A model generated the notes under the pieces. It searched no databases and was not told the origin of the DNA. It saw only the letters and a program-made list of their open reading frames with translations. A stretch of DNA of 64,000 bases from Pelagerythrobacter aerophilus. GTDB lineage: Bacteria > Pseudomonadota > Alphaproteobacteria > Sphingomonadales > Sphingomonadaceae. The translations under genes and the position numbers were made by a program. Every line of letters starts with the position of its first letter. The first letter of the stretch is position 1. Of the stretch, positions 25,179-34,507 are shown in pieces. The stretch is from the NCBI RefSeq assembly GCF_003581645.1, contig NZ_QXFK01000018.1, positions 1-64,000 on the forward strand, read 5' to 3'.

Positions 25179-25801
25179 CGGAAGTCCTCGAGATCGAAAT
25201 TGGCATTGAAGGCGGCACGCAGCGCCGCGCCATCGAGCTCGGGCAGATGCGGCAGCCGGCCGAGACGCTTCACGCCGCCGATCCGGCAGATGACCGCCTC
25301 GCTGTCCTGATGGGGCTCGCCGACGAACGCAATGCCGTGGATGGCGATCCCGCGCGATCGCAGCGCCTCGATCGTCAGCAGGCTGTGATTGATCGTGCCC
25401 AGCGCCGTGCGCGCCACGACGATGACCGGCGCGCGCCAGTCAGCGAAGAGGTCGAGATAGAGGTAATCGGCGCGGAGTGGGACCGCTGCTCCGCCCGCGC
25501 CCTCTACGACAAGCGGGCCAGCCACTTCGGGCATTCGCAGGCGAGCGGGATCGATCTCGACCCCGTCGATCTCGGCGGCGCGATGTGGCGAGCAAGGCGT
25601 GGTGAGCCGATAGGCTTCCGGCAGAATGCGATCCGCCGGCAAGCCGGACAAGTCGGCCACCGTGCCCCTATCGGTGCCCTCGTCCAGCCCTGCCTGGACC
25701 GGCTTCCAGTAGAACGCGCCGAGACTGCCCGCCAGCGCAGCGGAAAACACGGTCTTGCCGACGCCGGTGTCGGTGCCGGTCACCACAAACGTGCGGCTCA
25801 T
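25175..25801 (-). CDS. bioD: Dethiobiotin synthetase
   Basis: A 208-aa ATP-dependent carboxylase that closes the ureido ring of dethiobiotin. Its P-loop is [15 protein letters not shown] (about 8-22), followed by [26 protein letters not shown] and [15 protein letters not shown]. Normal length. It overlaps bioF upstream and bioA downstream by 4 bp each, so the three genes are translationally coupled. Confidence 0.95.
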   Translation of the reverse strand: MSRTFVVTGTDTGVGKTVFSAALAGSLGAFYWKPVQAGLDEGTDRGTVADLSGLPADRILPEAYRLTTPCSPHRAAEIDGVEIDPARLRMPEVAGPLVVEGAGGAAVPLRADYLYLDLFADWRAPVIVVARTALGTINHSLLTIEALRSRGIAIHGIAFVGEPHQDSEAVICRIGGVKRLGRLPHLPELDGAALRAAFNANFDLEDFR

Positions 25802-26937
25802 GTCAGCACCTCCTCGAGCGTGGCCGCGAGGCCGGCGATATCGTCGAGGCTTGCGTTCAGCGTGACCGAGATACGCAGCCGCGCAGTCCCCGCCGGCACC
25901 GTCGGCGGCCGGATGCCGCGCACGTCATAGCCGGCCGCCTGGATCGCCGACGCAGCTGCCATCGCCCGTGCATCGTCACCTATGATGACTGGCAGGATCT
26001 GCGTGCCCCGGCAGACCGCACCGAGGGGGCTAAGAAGGCGCGCCGCCTCGTCGATCCGCGCAACGAGCGCCTGGCGGTGTTCGGGCTCGCCGGCGAGAAT
26101 GCGCAGCGCCTCGCGCACGGCGCTGGCCATCAGTGGCGACGGGGCCGTCGAGAAGATGAACCCCCGCCCCCTGTTGATGAGGAAATCGCGCATGAAAGCG
26201 GGACCGGTCAGCAGCGCGCCCTCGCAGCCGAGCGCCTTGCCGCAGGTACGCAGGACGATGACGTTCTCCAATCCCTCCAGATGCGCCGCAAGCCCGCGGC
26301 CTTCCGGGCCGAACACGCCGGTCGCATGCGCCTCGTCGATGAGCAGGAAGGCCTCGCGCTCGTCCGCGAGAGCGCGGAAGGCATCGAGCGGTGCCCGGTC
26401 GCCGTCCATGCTGTAGAGGCTCTCCAGCGCGATCCAGACGCGGCCCTTCCCGCCGCCGTGGCGCCAGGCACGGATTACGTTCTCGAACGCGGTCGGGTCG
26501 TTATGCGTGGCGGCGACGCACTCGGCGCGGCCAAGGCGCATGCCCTCGTGCGCACTGGCATGGACGAGGGCATCGTGGACCACGAGATCGCCGCGTTGTG
26601 GCAGCGTCGCGAACAGGGCCGCATTCGCCGCAAAACCGCTGGAAAAGAACAAGACCGCCTCGCTTCCGAGGAAGCGCGCGGCTTCCTCCTCCAGCAGTTC
26701 ATGCTCCGGGTGATTCCCCCGGAGGAGCCGCGACCCGCCCGATCCCGTGGGCACGCCGCGGTCGAGCGCCTGGCGAATGGCCCGGGCGATCCGCGGCGAC
26801 CTGGCAAGCCCGAGATAGTCGTTGGACGAGAAGTCCACACCCTGCGGGGGTATCAGCCGGCGCAGCCGCTGCCGGTCGGCAAGGTCAGCGAGCATGCGCC
26901 GGTGGTCGGCCGCCAAATCCGTTGCTTCCGAAATCAT
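25798..26937 (-). CDS. bioF: 8-amino-7-oxononanoate synthase
   Basis: A 379-aa PLP enzyme that condenses L-alanine with pimeloyl-ACP/CoA. Conserved segments: [53 protein letters not shown] (PLP-binding D and H), and [13 protein letters not shown] with the catalytic lysine. First gene of bioF-bioD-bioA. No bioC, bioB or bioH is in the window, so pimeloyl synthesis and the final step must be encoded elsewhere. It is divergent from the Rrf2-type regulator (100-bp gap). Confidence 0.95.
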   Translation of the reverse strand: MISEATDLAADHRRMLADLADRQRLRRLIPPQGVDFSSNDYLGLARSPRIARAIRQALDRGVPTGSGGSRLLRGNHPEHELLEEEAARFLGSEAVLFFSSGFAANAALFATLPQRGDLVVHDALVHASAHEGMRLGRAECVAATHNDPTAFENVIRAWRHGGGKGRVWIALESLYSMDGDRAPLDAFRALADEREAFLLIDEAHATGVFGPEGRGLAAHLEGLENVIVLRTCGKALGCEGALLTGPAFMRDFLINRGRGFIFSTAPSPLMASAVREALRILAGEPEHRQALVARIDEAARLLSPLGAVCRGTQILPVIIGDDARAMAAASAIQAAGYDVRGIRPPTVPAGTARLRISVTLNASLDDIAGLAATLEEVLT

Positions 26938-27037
26938 GCGAGCGCCGTAGCGTCACGCTCCTCGATGACCCAGCTAATTTCTCTTCTCGCAAGCGGAGGA
27001 ATTGACAAACGGCGACTCACGTATCATTTGAAGTTAC

Positions 27038-27502
27038 ATGAAACGCGACAGCCGCCTCTCCGGAGTCCTTCACATCCTGCTGCACATGGCGCGGCAGCCG
27101 GGGCCTCGGACGTCCGAGATTCTCGCCCGCGCGATGGAAACCAACCCGGCGGTGGTCCGGCGCCTGATGGCCGGGCTGCGTGAAGCGGGCCTCGTCCGCT
27201 CCGAGAAGGGGCATGGCGGCGGCTGGATCATCGCCCGCGATCTCGAACGGATCACGCTGCGCGACATCTACGAGGCGCTGGGCGAACCGGAGATCCTCGC
27301 CATGGGCAATCGCACCGAGGCGCCGGGCTGTCTCGTCGAGAAGGCCGTCAACGCCGCGCTCGGCAGCGCTTTCGACGAGGCTGAGGCTCTGCTGCTCCGC
27401 CGCTTCGGCGAAGTCACCCTGTCGCAGTTGAATACCGACGTGGTCGCGATGATGCCGGATGCGGCGGACACCATTACCCTGGAGAATGCACATGAAGCAT
27501 GA
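27038..27502 (+). CDS. Rrf2-family transcriptional regulator
   Basis: A 154-aa winged-helix regulator. The HTH spans about 5-65 ([38 protein letters not shown]) and the wing [26 protein letters not shown]. Only one cysteine is seen in the ligand region ([10 protein letters not shown]), so it is not an IscR-type Fe-S protein and is closer to the YwnA-like group. It overlaps the following flavin oxidoreductase by 11 bp and probably controls it. TTGACA at 27002-27007 may be a -35, but the -10 is unclear. Confidence 0.88.
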   Translation: MKRDSRLSGVLHILLHMARQPGPRTSEILARAMETNPAVVRRLMAGLREAGLVRSEKGHGGGWIIARDLERITLRDIYEALGEPEILAMGNRTEAPGCLVEKAVNAALGSAFDEAEALLLRRFGEVTLSQLNTDVVAMMPDAADTITLENAHEA

Positions 27503-28385
27503 CGCCGTCATCGTCGGCGGGAGCTTTGCCGGGCTCGCCGCAGCGACTTATCTGGCACGCGCCCGGCGCAGCGTCCGCGTGATCGACACGGGCAAGCCGC
27601 GCAACCGCTTCACCGAGGCGTCGCACGGTTTTCTGGGGCAGGACGGCAGCGATCCGCGCCAGATCCTCGACACGGCGAGCACGCAGCTTTCCGCTTACCC
27701 GAGCGTGGAGATTCTCGACGGTGAGGCCGTTCAGGCCCGTGCGGATGGCGACGCTTTCCGCATCACACTTGCCGGTGGCGCCGAGCTTACCGCAAGCAAG
27801 CTGATCCTGGCCTTCGGACTCCGCGATGTCCTGCCCGATATCCCGGGCCTTCAGGAGCGATGGGGCAAGACGGTGCTGCACTGCCCCTATTGCCACGGGT
27901 TCGAGTTCAGCGACCGCGCGCTCGGGGTTCTCTACCGCACCCCGATGTCGGTCCATCATGCGCTTCTGATCGCCGAGTGGGGGCCGACGACGCTGTATCT
28001 CAACGGCGCCGATCTCGATCCCGCGGATGCCGAAACGCTCGCCCAGCGCGGTGTCGCGGTCGAGCCGGGTGTCGCGATGCGGCTGGAGGGTGACGGCACC
28101 TCGCTTTCGTCGATCGCGCTCGAGGACGGTCGCCACCGGCAGGTCGAAGCGCTCTACATTGCCCCGCAATCCTGTCTCTCCAGCCCCCTCGCGGAACAAC
28201 TGGGTGTTGCAATCGAGGACAGCCCGTTCGGGCCGCTGATCGGCACCGACGAGAACAAGATGACCTCGGTGCCCGGCGTCTATGCCGCCGGCGATATCGC
28301 CCGCGCGCCGCACAGCGTGAGCTGGGCCGTCGCAGATGGGGTGACCGCGGGCACCTCGGCGCACCGGGCGCTGGTGTTCGGCTGA
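27492..28385 (+). CDS. Thioredoxin-reductase-like FAD oxidoreductase
   Basis: A 297-aa flavoprotein of the class II pyridine nucleotide-disulfide oxidoreductase family. The N-terminal FAD Rossmann motif is [17 protein letters not shown], the redox-active pair C131-C134 is in CPYCHGFEF, and [12 protein letters not shown] near the C-terminus contacts FAD. The usual NADPH-domain GxGxxA signature is poorly conserved ([18 protein letters not shown]), as in ferredoxin- or NADPH-independent TrxR-like proteins, so the electron donor is uncertain. The start ATG 27492 is inside the Rrf2 gene. A methyltransferase gene follows after 3 bp. Confidence 0.86.
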   Translation: MKHDAVIVGGSFAGLAAATYLARARRSVRVIDTGKPRNRFTEASHGFLGQDGSDPRQILDTASTQLSAYPSVEILDGEAVQARADGDAFRITLAGGAELTASKLILAFGLRDVLPDIPGLQERWGKTVLHCPYCHGFEFSDRALGVLYRTPMSVHHALLIAEWGPTTLYLNGADLDPADAETLAQRGVAVEPGVAMRLEGDGTSLSSIALEDGRHRQVEALYIAPQSCLSSPLAEQLGVAIEDSPFGPLIGTDENKMTSVPGVYAAGDIARAPHSVSWAVADGVTAGTSAHRALVFG

Positions 28386-28388
28386 TAG

Positions 28389-29066
28389 ATGGATCTGCTG
28401 TCTCCCTTCACCGACCCTGCGATGGTCGCGCACTATGCGGAGAGCACGCCGCAGAAGGTGCCCGGCTTCGCGGACCTCCAGCGCATGGCGATGCTGCTGC
28501 TTGCCGAGCACGCGCCCGGGCCGGCGGACATTCTCGTGCTCGGCGCAGGCGGCGGACTGGAACTGAAGGCCTTCGCCGATGCGCAGCCGCGCTGGCGGCT
28601 GGTGGGCGTCGATCCCTCGGCAGCGATGCTCGATCTCGCCCGCGACGTTCTCGATGGGCGCATGACGCAGATTCGGCTTGTGCACGGCGTGATCGACGAC
28701 GCACCGGCCGGCCCGTTTGACGGTGCGGCCTGCTTGCTGACGCTCCATTTCCTGCCGCAGGCGGAGCGGCTGCGCACACTGCGGGAGCTTCGGCGGCGCA
28801 TGGCACCGGGCGCGCCGCTCGTGGTCGCGCATCATAGCGCCCCGAAGGGCAGCGACATTCGGCGCTGGTTGACCCGGTCGATCGCCTTCGCAAACCGCGA
28901 CGGGGGCGACTTCGCGCAGGCCTCCGCGACCGCCGCAACCATGGCACAGCACCTGCCGGTCCTTCCGGCCGAAGAGGACGAAACGCTGCTGGCCGAAGCG
29001 GGTTTTTCCGACATCGCCCTGTTTTATGCCGGCTTTTCCTTCCGCGGCTGGGTTGCCACGGCATGA
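28389..29066 (+). CDS. Class I SAM-dependent methyltransferase
   Basis: A 225-aa methyltransferase. Motif I (ILVLGAGGGLELKAFA, about 49-64), the acidic loop RLVGVDPSAAMLDLARD and the LLTLHFLPQAERLRTLREL region define the SAM-binding fold. Substrate unknown. It starts 3 bp after the oxidoreductase stop, so it is the third gene of the Rrf2 operon. A link to detoxification of small thiols or metalloids is possible from context but not shown. Confidence 0.85.
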   Translation: MDLLSPFTDPAMVAHYAESTPQKVPGFADLQRMAMLLLAEHAPGPADILVLGAGGGLELKAFADAQPRWRLVGVDPSAAMLDLARDVLDGRMTQIRLVHGVIDDAPAGPFDGAACLLTLHFLPQAERLRTLRELRRRMAPGAPLVVAHHSAPKGSDIRRWLTRSIAFANRDGGDFAQASATAATMAQHLPVLPAEEDETLLAEAGFSDIALFYAGFSFRGWVATA

Positions 29067-29077
29067 CGGGCGTTAGC

Positions 29078-29122
29078 TGGACTCTTGTTTGCAGCAACAT
29101 TACATACCGTTCGATATGGAAC
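29078..29122 (+). promoter_or_regulatory. tetR promoter with overlapping operator-like site
   Basis: TGGACT (29078-29083), a 17-bp spacer, TACATA (29101-29106). Transcription would start at about 29113-29116, at the ATG, so the mRNA may be leaderless; no Shine-Dalgarno precedes 29116. The 22-bp site 29101-29122 begins TACATAC and ends GAAC, and resembles the two sites before the RND operon. Confidence 0.5.
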
Positions 29123-29712
29123 AGGTTGCTCAGAGAGGGCGCCCGCGGGAATTCGATACCGACGAGGCACTTGCCAGCGCGCTACGCGTGTTCTGGACGA
29201 AGGGGTACGACGGTGCCTCGCTTACCGACCTGACCGAGGCGATGGGGATTACCCGACCAAGCCTCTATGCCGCGTTCGGCAACAAGGAAGCGCTCTTCAA
29301 GCGCGCGCTCGATCTCTATCAGGCGGAGAAGCTCGCCTATGTCGAAAGCGCGCTCGAAGCTCCGACCGCGCGCGGCGTGGCCGAGCGCATGCTCTCCGGC
29401 ACGATCGAGAACATCACCAGCGAATGCCCAGGCTGTCTCGGCGTGATCGCCTCGGTCAGTTGCAGCAACGAGGCGTCGCCGATCCGCGACGATGTTCAGG
29501 CCCGCGCGCAGACCGCGCGCTGTGCGATCGTGGAGCGAATGCAGCGCGCGATCGACGAAGGCGATTTCACCATCCCGGTCGAGGCGGAAGCGATGACCCG
29601 TTACCTGCTCGCCCTGCTTCAGGGCATCTCCGTTCAGGCAGGTTCGGGCGCGAGTCGGGACGAATTGGAGCGCGTTGCGGAAGCCGCTTTGGCGATCTGG
29701 CCGGGGCGCTAA
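29116..29712 (+). CDS. TetR/AcrR-family regulator of the RND pump
   Basis: A 198-aa repressor. The N-terminal HTH (about 10-58) reads RPREFDTDEALASALRVF, then the helix TDLTEAMGITRPSLYAAFGNKEALFKRAL. The C-terminal ligand domain contains CPGCLGVIASVSCSNEA. It is upstream of, and in the same direction as, an RND efflux operon, as AcrR-type repressors often are. Three similar operator-like sites lie at its own start and ahead of the pump, supporting autorepression and pump repression. Start ATG 29116 gives the normal N-terminus but lacks a Shine-Dalgarno. Confidence 0.88.
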   Translation: MEQVAQRGRPREFDTDEALASALRVFWTKGYDGASLTDLTEAMGITRPSLYAAFGNKEALFKRALDLYQAEKLAYVESALEAPTARGVAERMLSGTIENITSECPGCLGVIASVSCSNEASPIRDDVQARAQTARCAIVERMQRAIDEGDFTIPVEAEAMTRYLLALLQGISVQAGSGASRDELERVAEAALAIWPGR

Positions 29713-29739
29713 GCGCCTGAAAATGCTGCGCTGCAGAAA

Positions 29740-29761
29740 AAAGTATCGGTCGGTACAGAAC
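29740..29761 (+). promoter_or_regulatory. Operator-like site 2 upstream of the RND operon
   Basis: Aligns with 29101-29122 and 29786-29807 over 22 positions. Shared are TA at positions 5-6, TC at 11-12, TA at 15-16 and GAAC at 19-22. It contains the imperfect dyad GTATCGGTCGGTAC. Confidence 0.45.
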
Positions 29762-29767
29762 TAGCCC

Positions 29768-29807
29768 TTGACCTGAACGCCAGATTACATACTTATCAGT
29801 ATAGAAC
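29768..29807 (+). promoter_or_regulatory. RND operon promoter with operator-like site 3
   Basis: TTGACC (-35, 29768-29773), a 17-bp spacer, ACTTAT (-10, 29791-29796). The dyad ATACT-TATC-AGTAT (29789-29802) within the 29786-29807 site covers the -10. TACATAC is also the half-site of the E. coli AcrR operator. The untranslated leader to 30006 is about 200 nt and shows no known riboswitch. Confidence 0.55.
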
Positions 29808-30005
29808 GTTGCGGGGTGGTTCTGCGCGGGACTCATAGCGTCTCCGTGCGGCTGTCCCTCAGCATCTCTTGCCCGACATCCACGCCCGGAATTCCGGGCC
29901 TCTGATTGCTCGAACAGTTTTACTCCTCCGGGTGCCTCGCTCCCCGGAACGGCTGCTTGCGCCCATCGAACGGGCCGGCAGTCGTGCAGAATTGAGGATC
30001 GCCAG

Positions 30006-31271
30006 ATGAATGACCTGACGCCCATCGAGATGACGCAACTGGAGGACGCCGAGGATGCGGATCTCCCTGCGCAATCGCGCTCGCGGCGGCGGCTGATGTG
30101 GATCGTTCCGCTCATCGTCGCCGTAGCGCTCGCGTGGTATCTGCTGCGCGGCGACAGCGCGCCCGCCGCAGTTCCGCCGCCGCCAGTGGTGACGGTTGCC
30201 GCTCCGCTGCAACAGGAAGTGACCGAGTGGGACGACTACATCGGCCGCTTCGAGGCGAGCCGCAGCGTCGAGCTGCGCCCGCGCGTGTCCGGCGAGATCA
30301 CCGCCGTGCATTTCCGCGATGGCGAGATCGTCCGCAAGGGGCAGCCGTTGTTCACGATCGACCCCCGCCCCTACCGTGCCGCCCTCGCCGAAGCGCAGGC
30401 CGGCGTGGCCACCGCACGTAGCGACCTGGCACTCGCCCGCACCGAGCTGGAGCGCGCGCGGCGCCTGATCGACGACAATGCCGTGGCGCAGAGCGAGATC
30501 GACGCGCTGGAAGCGCGAGTGACGGCCTCCCAGGCTGCACTGGCGGCAGCGCAGGCACGAGTCCGTTCCCGCAGCCTCGATGTCGAATTCACGACGGTCC
30601 GCGCCCCGATCACCGGGCGTATTTCCGACCGCCGTGTCGATCCCGGCAACCTCGTTGCCGCGGGCGATGGCCCCTCCGCCACGCTGCTGACCACGATCAA
30701 CGCGACCGACCCGCTCTACTTCACCTTCAACGGGTCCGAAGGTCTGTTCCTCGAAGCACGCCGCGAAGGGCGCGAGCGCGGGGCGCAGATCGATATCCGC
30801 CTGCAGGACGAAACCGACTACGCCTGGCACGGCACGCTCGATTTCACGGACAATGGCCTCGATCCCAACTCCGGCACGATCCGCGCGCGCGCCGTGGTGC
30901 GCAATCCCGACAACTTCCTCTCCCCCGGGATGTTCGGCAACATGCGCATGGCGAGCGGCGGTACCGAGCAAGCCCTGCTCGTGCCCGACACCGCGATCCA
31001 GACCGACCAGACGCGCAAGCTGGTGCTGGTCGTCGCCAAGGACGGTACGGTCGCGGCCAAGGAGGTCGAGCTCGGCCCGGTGATCGGCGGCCTGCGCGTG
31101 ATCCGCAGCGGTCTTTCGCCAAACGACCGCGTCGTCATCAAGGGCACGCAGATGGCCATGCCGGGCGCAAAGGTGACCCCGAAGGCCGGCAAGATCGCCC
31201 CGCCCACCTCCGACAAGCCGGAAACTGCCGTTGCCGGGGCACCTCCCGGCGAGGCGACGATCGCCGGCTGA
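30006..31271 (+). CDS. RND efflux periplasmic adaptor subunit
   Basis: A 421-aa membrane-fusion protein that links the inner-membrane pump to the outer-membrane channel. A single N-terminal helix (about 29-47, LMWIVPLIVAVALAWYLL) is used instead of a lipobox. Next come the lipoyl half-motif VELRPRVSGEITAVHFRDGEIVRKGQPLF, a coiled-coil hairpin (about 125-180), the beta-barrel (PITGRISDRRVDPGNLV), and the membrane-proximal domain. A Pro/Ala-rich tail ends the protein. The start ATG 30006 is preceded by GAGG. First gene of the operon. Confidence 0.93.
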   Translation: MNDLTPIEMTQLEDAEDADLPAQSRSRRRLMWIVPLIVAVALAWYLLRGDSAPAAVPPPPVVTVAAPLQQEVTEWDDYIGRFEASRSVELRPRVSGEITAVHFRDGEIVRKGQPLFTIDPRPYRAALAEAQAGVATARSDLALARTELERARRLIDDNAVAQSEIDALEARVTASQAALAAAQARVRSRSLDVEFTTVRAPITGRISDRRVDPGNLVAAGDGPSATLLTTINATDPLYFTFNGSEGLFLEARREGRERGAQIDIRLQDETDYAWHGTLDFTDNGLDPNSGTIRARAVVRNPDNFLSPGMFGNMRMASGGTEQALLVPDTAIQTDQTRKLVLVVAKDGTVAAKEVELGPVIGGLRVIRSGLSPNDRVVIKGTQMAMPGAKVTPKAGKIAPPTSDKPETAVAGAPPGEATIAG

Positions 31272-31319
31272 CGGCTCCCCTCCTCTTCCTGACCTGATCG
31301 ATTCCACCAGGAGGCCGCA

Positions 31320-34300
31320 ATGCGCCTGTCCCGTTTCTTCATCGACCGGCCGATCTTCGCCGGGGTGATCGCCGTCATCATCACGCTGATCGGTGCGATC
31401 TCGTACTTCTTCCTGCCGGTCTCCCAATATCCGGAGGTCGTGCCACCCACCGTCACGGTGACGGCAACCTACCCGGGCGCCTCGGCCGAAACGGTGGCGG
31501 AGACCGTCGCCAACCCGATCGAGCAGGAAATCAACGGCGTCGACGGCATGCTCTACCTCTCGAGCCAGTCGACCGGCGACGGGCGAGTGACGATCACCGT
31601 CACCTTCGAGCAGGGCACCGACCTCGACGAGGCGCAGGTGCTCGTGCAGAACCGCGTCGCCATCGCGGAGCCGCGCCTGCCCGAGGAAGTGCAGCGGCTC
31701 GGCATCGTCACCCGCAAGACGACGCCGGACTTCCTGCTGATCGTCAACCTGATCTCGCCCGACGGATCGCTCAGCCGCGAATACATGTCGAACTACGCGC
31801 AGACCCGGATCAAGGACCGGCTCGCGCGGATCGAGGGCGTGGGCGACGTCCAGCTCTTCGGCAGCCGCGAGCTCGCCATGCGGATCTGGATCGATCCCGG
31901 CCGCGCCGCGGCGCTCAACCTCACGGCGGGCGACATCGTTTCCGCCCTGCGCGCGCAGAACGTGCAGGTCGCCGCCGGCATCCTCGGTCAGCAGCCTAGC
32001 CCCGAGAGCGCGTTCCAGCTCAACGTCGAGACGCAGGGACGCTTCACCGACCCGGCGCAGTTCGGGAACGTGGTGATCCGCACCGATGCCGACGGGCGCC
32101 AGGTGCGCGTCAGCGACGTCGCCCGGGTAGAGATCGGCGCGCAGGACTACAGCACCTCCGCCTATCTGAACGACAACGAGTCCGTCATCATTCCGGTCCT
32201 GCAGGAGCCCGGTTCCAACGCCCTCGCCTCGGCCGAGGTGGTCAAGGAAACGATGGACGAACTCGCCGCCGATTTCCCGGCCGGCCTCGAATACCGCATC
32301 GTCTACAACCCGACCGAGTTCATCCAGCAGTCGGTCGACGCAGTGGTCGACACACTGCTCGAAGCGGTCGTGCTGGTCGTACTGGTGATCGTCGTCTTCC
32401 TGCAGAAGTGGCGCGCCTCGCTGATTCCGGTGCTGGCCATTCCGGTCTCGCTGATCGGCACTTTCGCGGTGTTGGCGGCGCTCGGCTACTCGCTCAATAA
32501 TCTTTCGCTCTTCGGGCTGGTGTTGGCGATCGGCATCGTGGTCGACGACGCGATCGTGGTGGTCGAGAACGTCGAGCGCAATCTGGAAGCGGGCATGTCT
32601 CCCTTGCAGGCTGCCCGCACGTCGATGGACGAGGTCGGAGCGGCCCTGGTCGCGATCGTGTTGGTGCTCTGCGCCGTATTCGTGCCGACGCTGTTCATCG
32701 GCGGCCTGTCGGGCGCCTTCTACCAGCAGTTCGCGGTGACGATCTCGGCGGCGACGGTGATCTCGCTGATCGTCTCGCTGACCCTCTCGCCCGCTCTATC
32801 CGCCCTGCTGCTTCGCCCGCACCAGCACGCTCCCGAAGGTGCCCGCTGGCGCCGGACGATCGAGCGCGCCGGCGACGCCTTCAACCGCATGTTCGACCGC
32901 TTCAGCGAAAGCTACGGCCGATGGACTGCGCGGATGGTCGCCATGCCCCGGCGCATGATGGCCGCCTATGCCGGTCTGATCGCGCTGACCGGCGCCGCGC
33001 TGTGGATGACGCCGACCGGCTTCGTTCCGCAGCAGGATCAGGCGTACTTCCTGACCGTGGTGCAGCTCCCGGCAGGGTCCGCCACCTCGCGCACCGATGC
33101 AGTGATGAAGCAGGTGGCCGACCGCGTCCTGCCGATCGACGGAATCGACGGTGTCGTCATGCTCTCGGGCTTCGACGGCACGTCCGAGACGCAGTCCGCC
33201 AGCTCCGCCGCCGCCTACTGGGTGCTCGACGACTTCGACGAGCGCGCGGACAAGGGACAGACCGTCGACGCACTGATCGCCGAGGCGCAGAAGGCGACCG
33301 CCGACATCAGCGAGGCGCGCCTGATGATCGTCAAGCCCCCCGTCATCCGCGGCATCGGCTCGGCCGGCGGTTTCCGCATGATGGTGCAGGACAAGAACGG
33401 CCAGGGCTATCGCGAGCTCGAGAAGATCGCCCAGGCGGTCATCGCGAAGGCCAACGAGCAGGAAGGACTCGCCGGCGTCTATACCTTCTTCGAGACCGGT
33501 ACGCCGCGCGTGCGCGCCGATATCGACCGGGACAAGGCGCAGATCCTCGGCGTTTCCCCGTCCGACATCTTCAACACGCTGCAGGTCTATCTCGGCTCGG
33601 CCTTCATCAACGACTTCAACCTGCTCGGCCGCACATACCGCGTGACCGCGCAGGCCGACGCCCAGTTCCGCGACAACCCGGCGGACATCGCCAACCTGCA
33701 CATGCGCTCCGCCAACGGGGCGATGGTGCCGATAGGATCGGTCGCAACGCTGAGCGACACGACCGGACCCTACCGGGTCACCCGCTACAATCTCGCACCG
33801 GCGGTCGCGGTCGACGGCGATACGGCACCCGGCTTCTCCTCGGGCCAGTCGCTGGACACGATGGAGGCGGTCGCCGGCGAGGCGCTGTCGCGCGGGTACG
33901 ACTTCGAATGGACGGGCATCGCCTACCAGCAGAAGTTCGCCGGCAACACCGCCGCGCTGGTCTTCGCGCTCGCCGTGCTGCTCGTCTTCCTCGTCCTCGC
34001 GGCGCAGTACGAGAGCCTGGTCATGCCGCTCTCGATCATCCTGATCGTGCCGATGTGCCTGCTCGCGGCGATGATCGGGGTGAACTTGCGCGGGATGGAC
34101 AACAACGTGCTGACGCAGATCGGCCTGGTCGTGCTGATCGCACTGGCGGCGAAGAACGCGATCCTGATCGTGGAATTCGCCCGTCAGGGCGAGGAGCAGC
34201 ACGGGCTCTCGCCGGCTCAGGCGGCGGTCGAGGCGGCGAAGACCCGCCTGCGCCCGATCCTGATGACCAGCTTCGCATTCATCCTCGGCTCGGTGCCGCT

Positions 34301-34499
34301 GGTGATCGCAACCGGGGCCGGCGCCGAGCTGCGGCAGGCGCTGGGAACGGCGGTGTGCTTCGGCATGCTGGGCGTGACCGGTTTCGGCCTGATCTTCACC
34401 CCGACCTTCTACGTCGTCTGCCGTGCCCTGGGCGATCGCATCGCCCGCCTGCGCGGCGGCCGCAGCAGCGGCGATTACGCCCTACAGCCTGCCGAATAG
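31320..34499 (+). CDS. RND multidrug efflux permease (HAE1 family)
   Basis: A 1059-aa, 12-helix proton-driven exporter of the AcrB/MexB type. It begins MRLSRFFIDRPIFAGVIAVI. Helix 4 contains LAIGIVVDDAIVVVENVERN with the two adjacent aspartates of proton relay, and helix 10 has the lysine in LIALAAKNAILIVEFARQ. Two large periplasmic loops (about 40-330 and 560-870) form the porter domain. Start ATG 31320 follows AGGAGG. Drug specificity cannot be read from sequence. Confidence 0.96.
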   Translation: MRLSRFFIDRPIFAGVIAVIITLIGAISYFFLPVSQYPEVVPPTVTVTATYPGASAETVAETVANPIEQEINGVDGMLYLSSQSTGDGRVTITVTFEQGTDLDEAQVLVQNRVAIAEPRLPEEVQRLGIVTRKTTPDFLLIVNLISPDGSLSREYMSNYAQTRIKDRLARIEGVGDVQLFGSRELAMRIWIDPGRAAALNLTAGDIVSALRAQNVQVAAGILGQQPSPESAFQLNVETQGRFTDPAQFGNVVIRTDADGRQVRVSDVARVEIGAQDYSTSAYLNDNESVIIPVLQEPGSNALASAEVVKETMDELAADFPAGLEYRIVYNPTEFIQQSVDAVVDTLLEAVVLVVLVIVVFLQKWRASLIPVLAIPVSLIGTFAVLAALGYSLNNLSLFGLVLAIGIVVDDAIVVVENVERNLEAGMSPLQAARTSMDEVGAALVAIVLVLCAVFVPTLFIGGLSGAFYQQFAVTISAATVISLIVSLTLSPALSALLLRPHQHAPEGARWRRTIERAGDAFNRMFDRFSESYGRWTARMVAMPRRMMAAYAGLIALTGAALWMTPTGFVPQQDQAYFLTVVQLPAGSATSRTDAVMKQVADRVLPIDGIDGVVMLSGFDGTSETQSASSAAAYWVLDDFDERADKGQTVDALIAEAQKATADISEARLMIVKPPVIRGIGSAGGFRMMVQDKNGQGYRELEKIAQAVIAKANEQEGLAGVYTFFETGTPRVRADIDRDKAQILGVSPSDIFNTLQVYLGSAFINDFNLLGRTYRVTAQADAQFRDNPADIANLHMRSANGAMVPIGSVATLSDTTGPYRVTRYNLAPAVAVDGDTAPGFSSGQSLDTMEAVAGEALSRGYDFEWTGIAYQQKFAGNTAALVFALAVLLVFLVLAAQYESLVMPLSIILIVPMCLLAAMIGVNLRGMDNNVLTQIGLVVLIALAAKNAILIVEFARQGEEQHGLSPAQAAVEAAKTRLRPILMTSFAFILGSVPLVIATGAGAELRQALGTAVCFGMLGVTGFGLIFTPTFYVVCRALGDRIARLRGGRSSGDYALQPAE

Positions 34500-34507
34500 G
34501 TGCCATA

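Noticed and set aside
27019-27045. Similarity of the Rrf2 upstream sequence to that at 37520-37534 (TTGAAGTT.CAT)
   Set aside because: Short and A/T-rich, not in comparable positions; probably chance.
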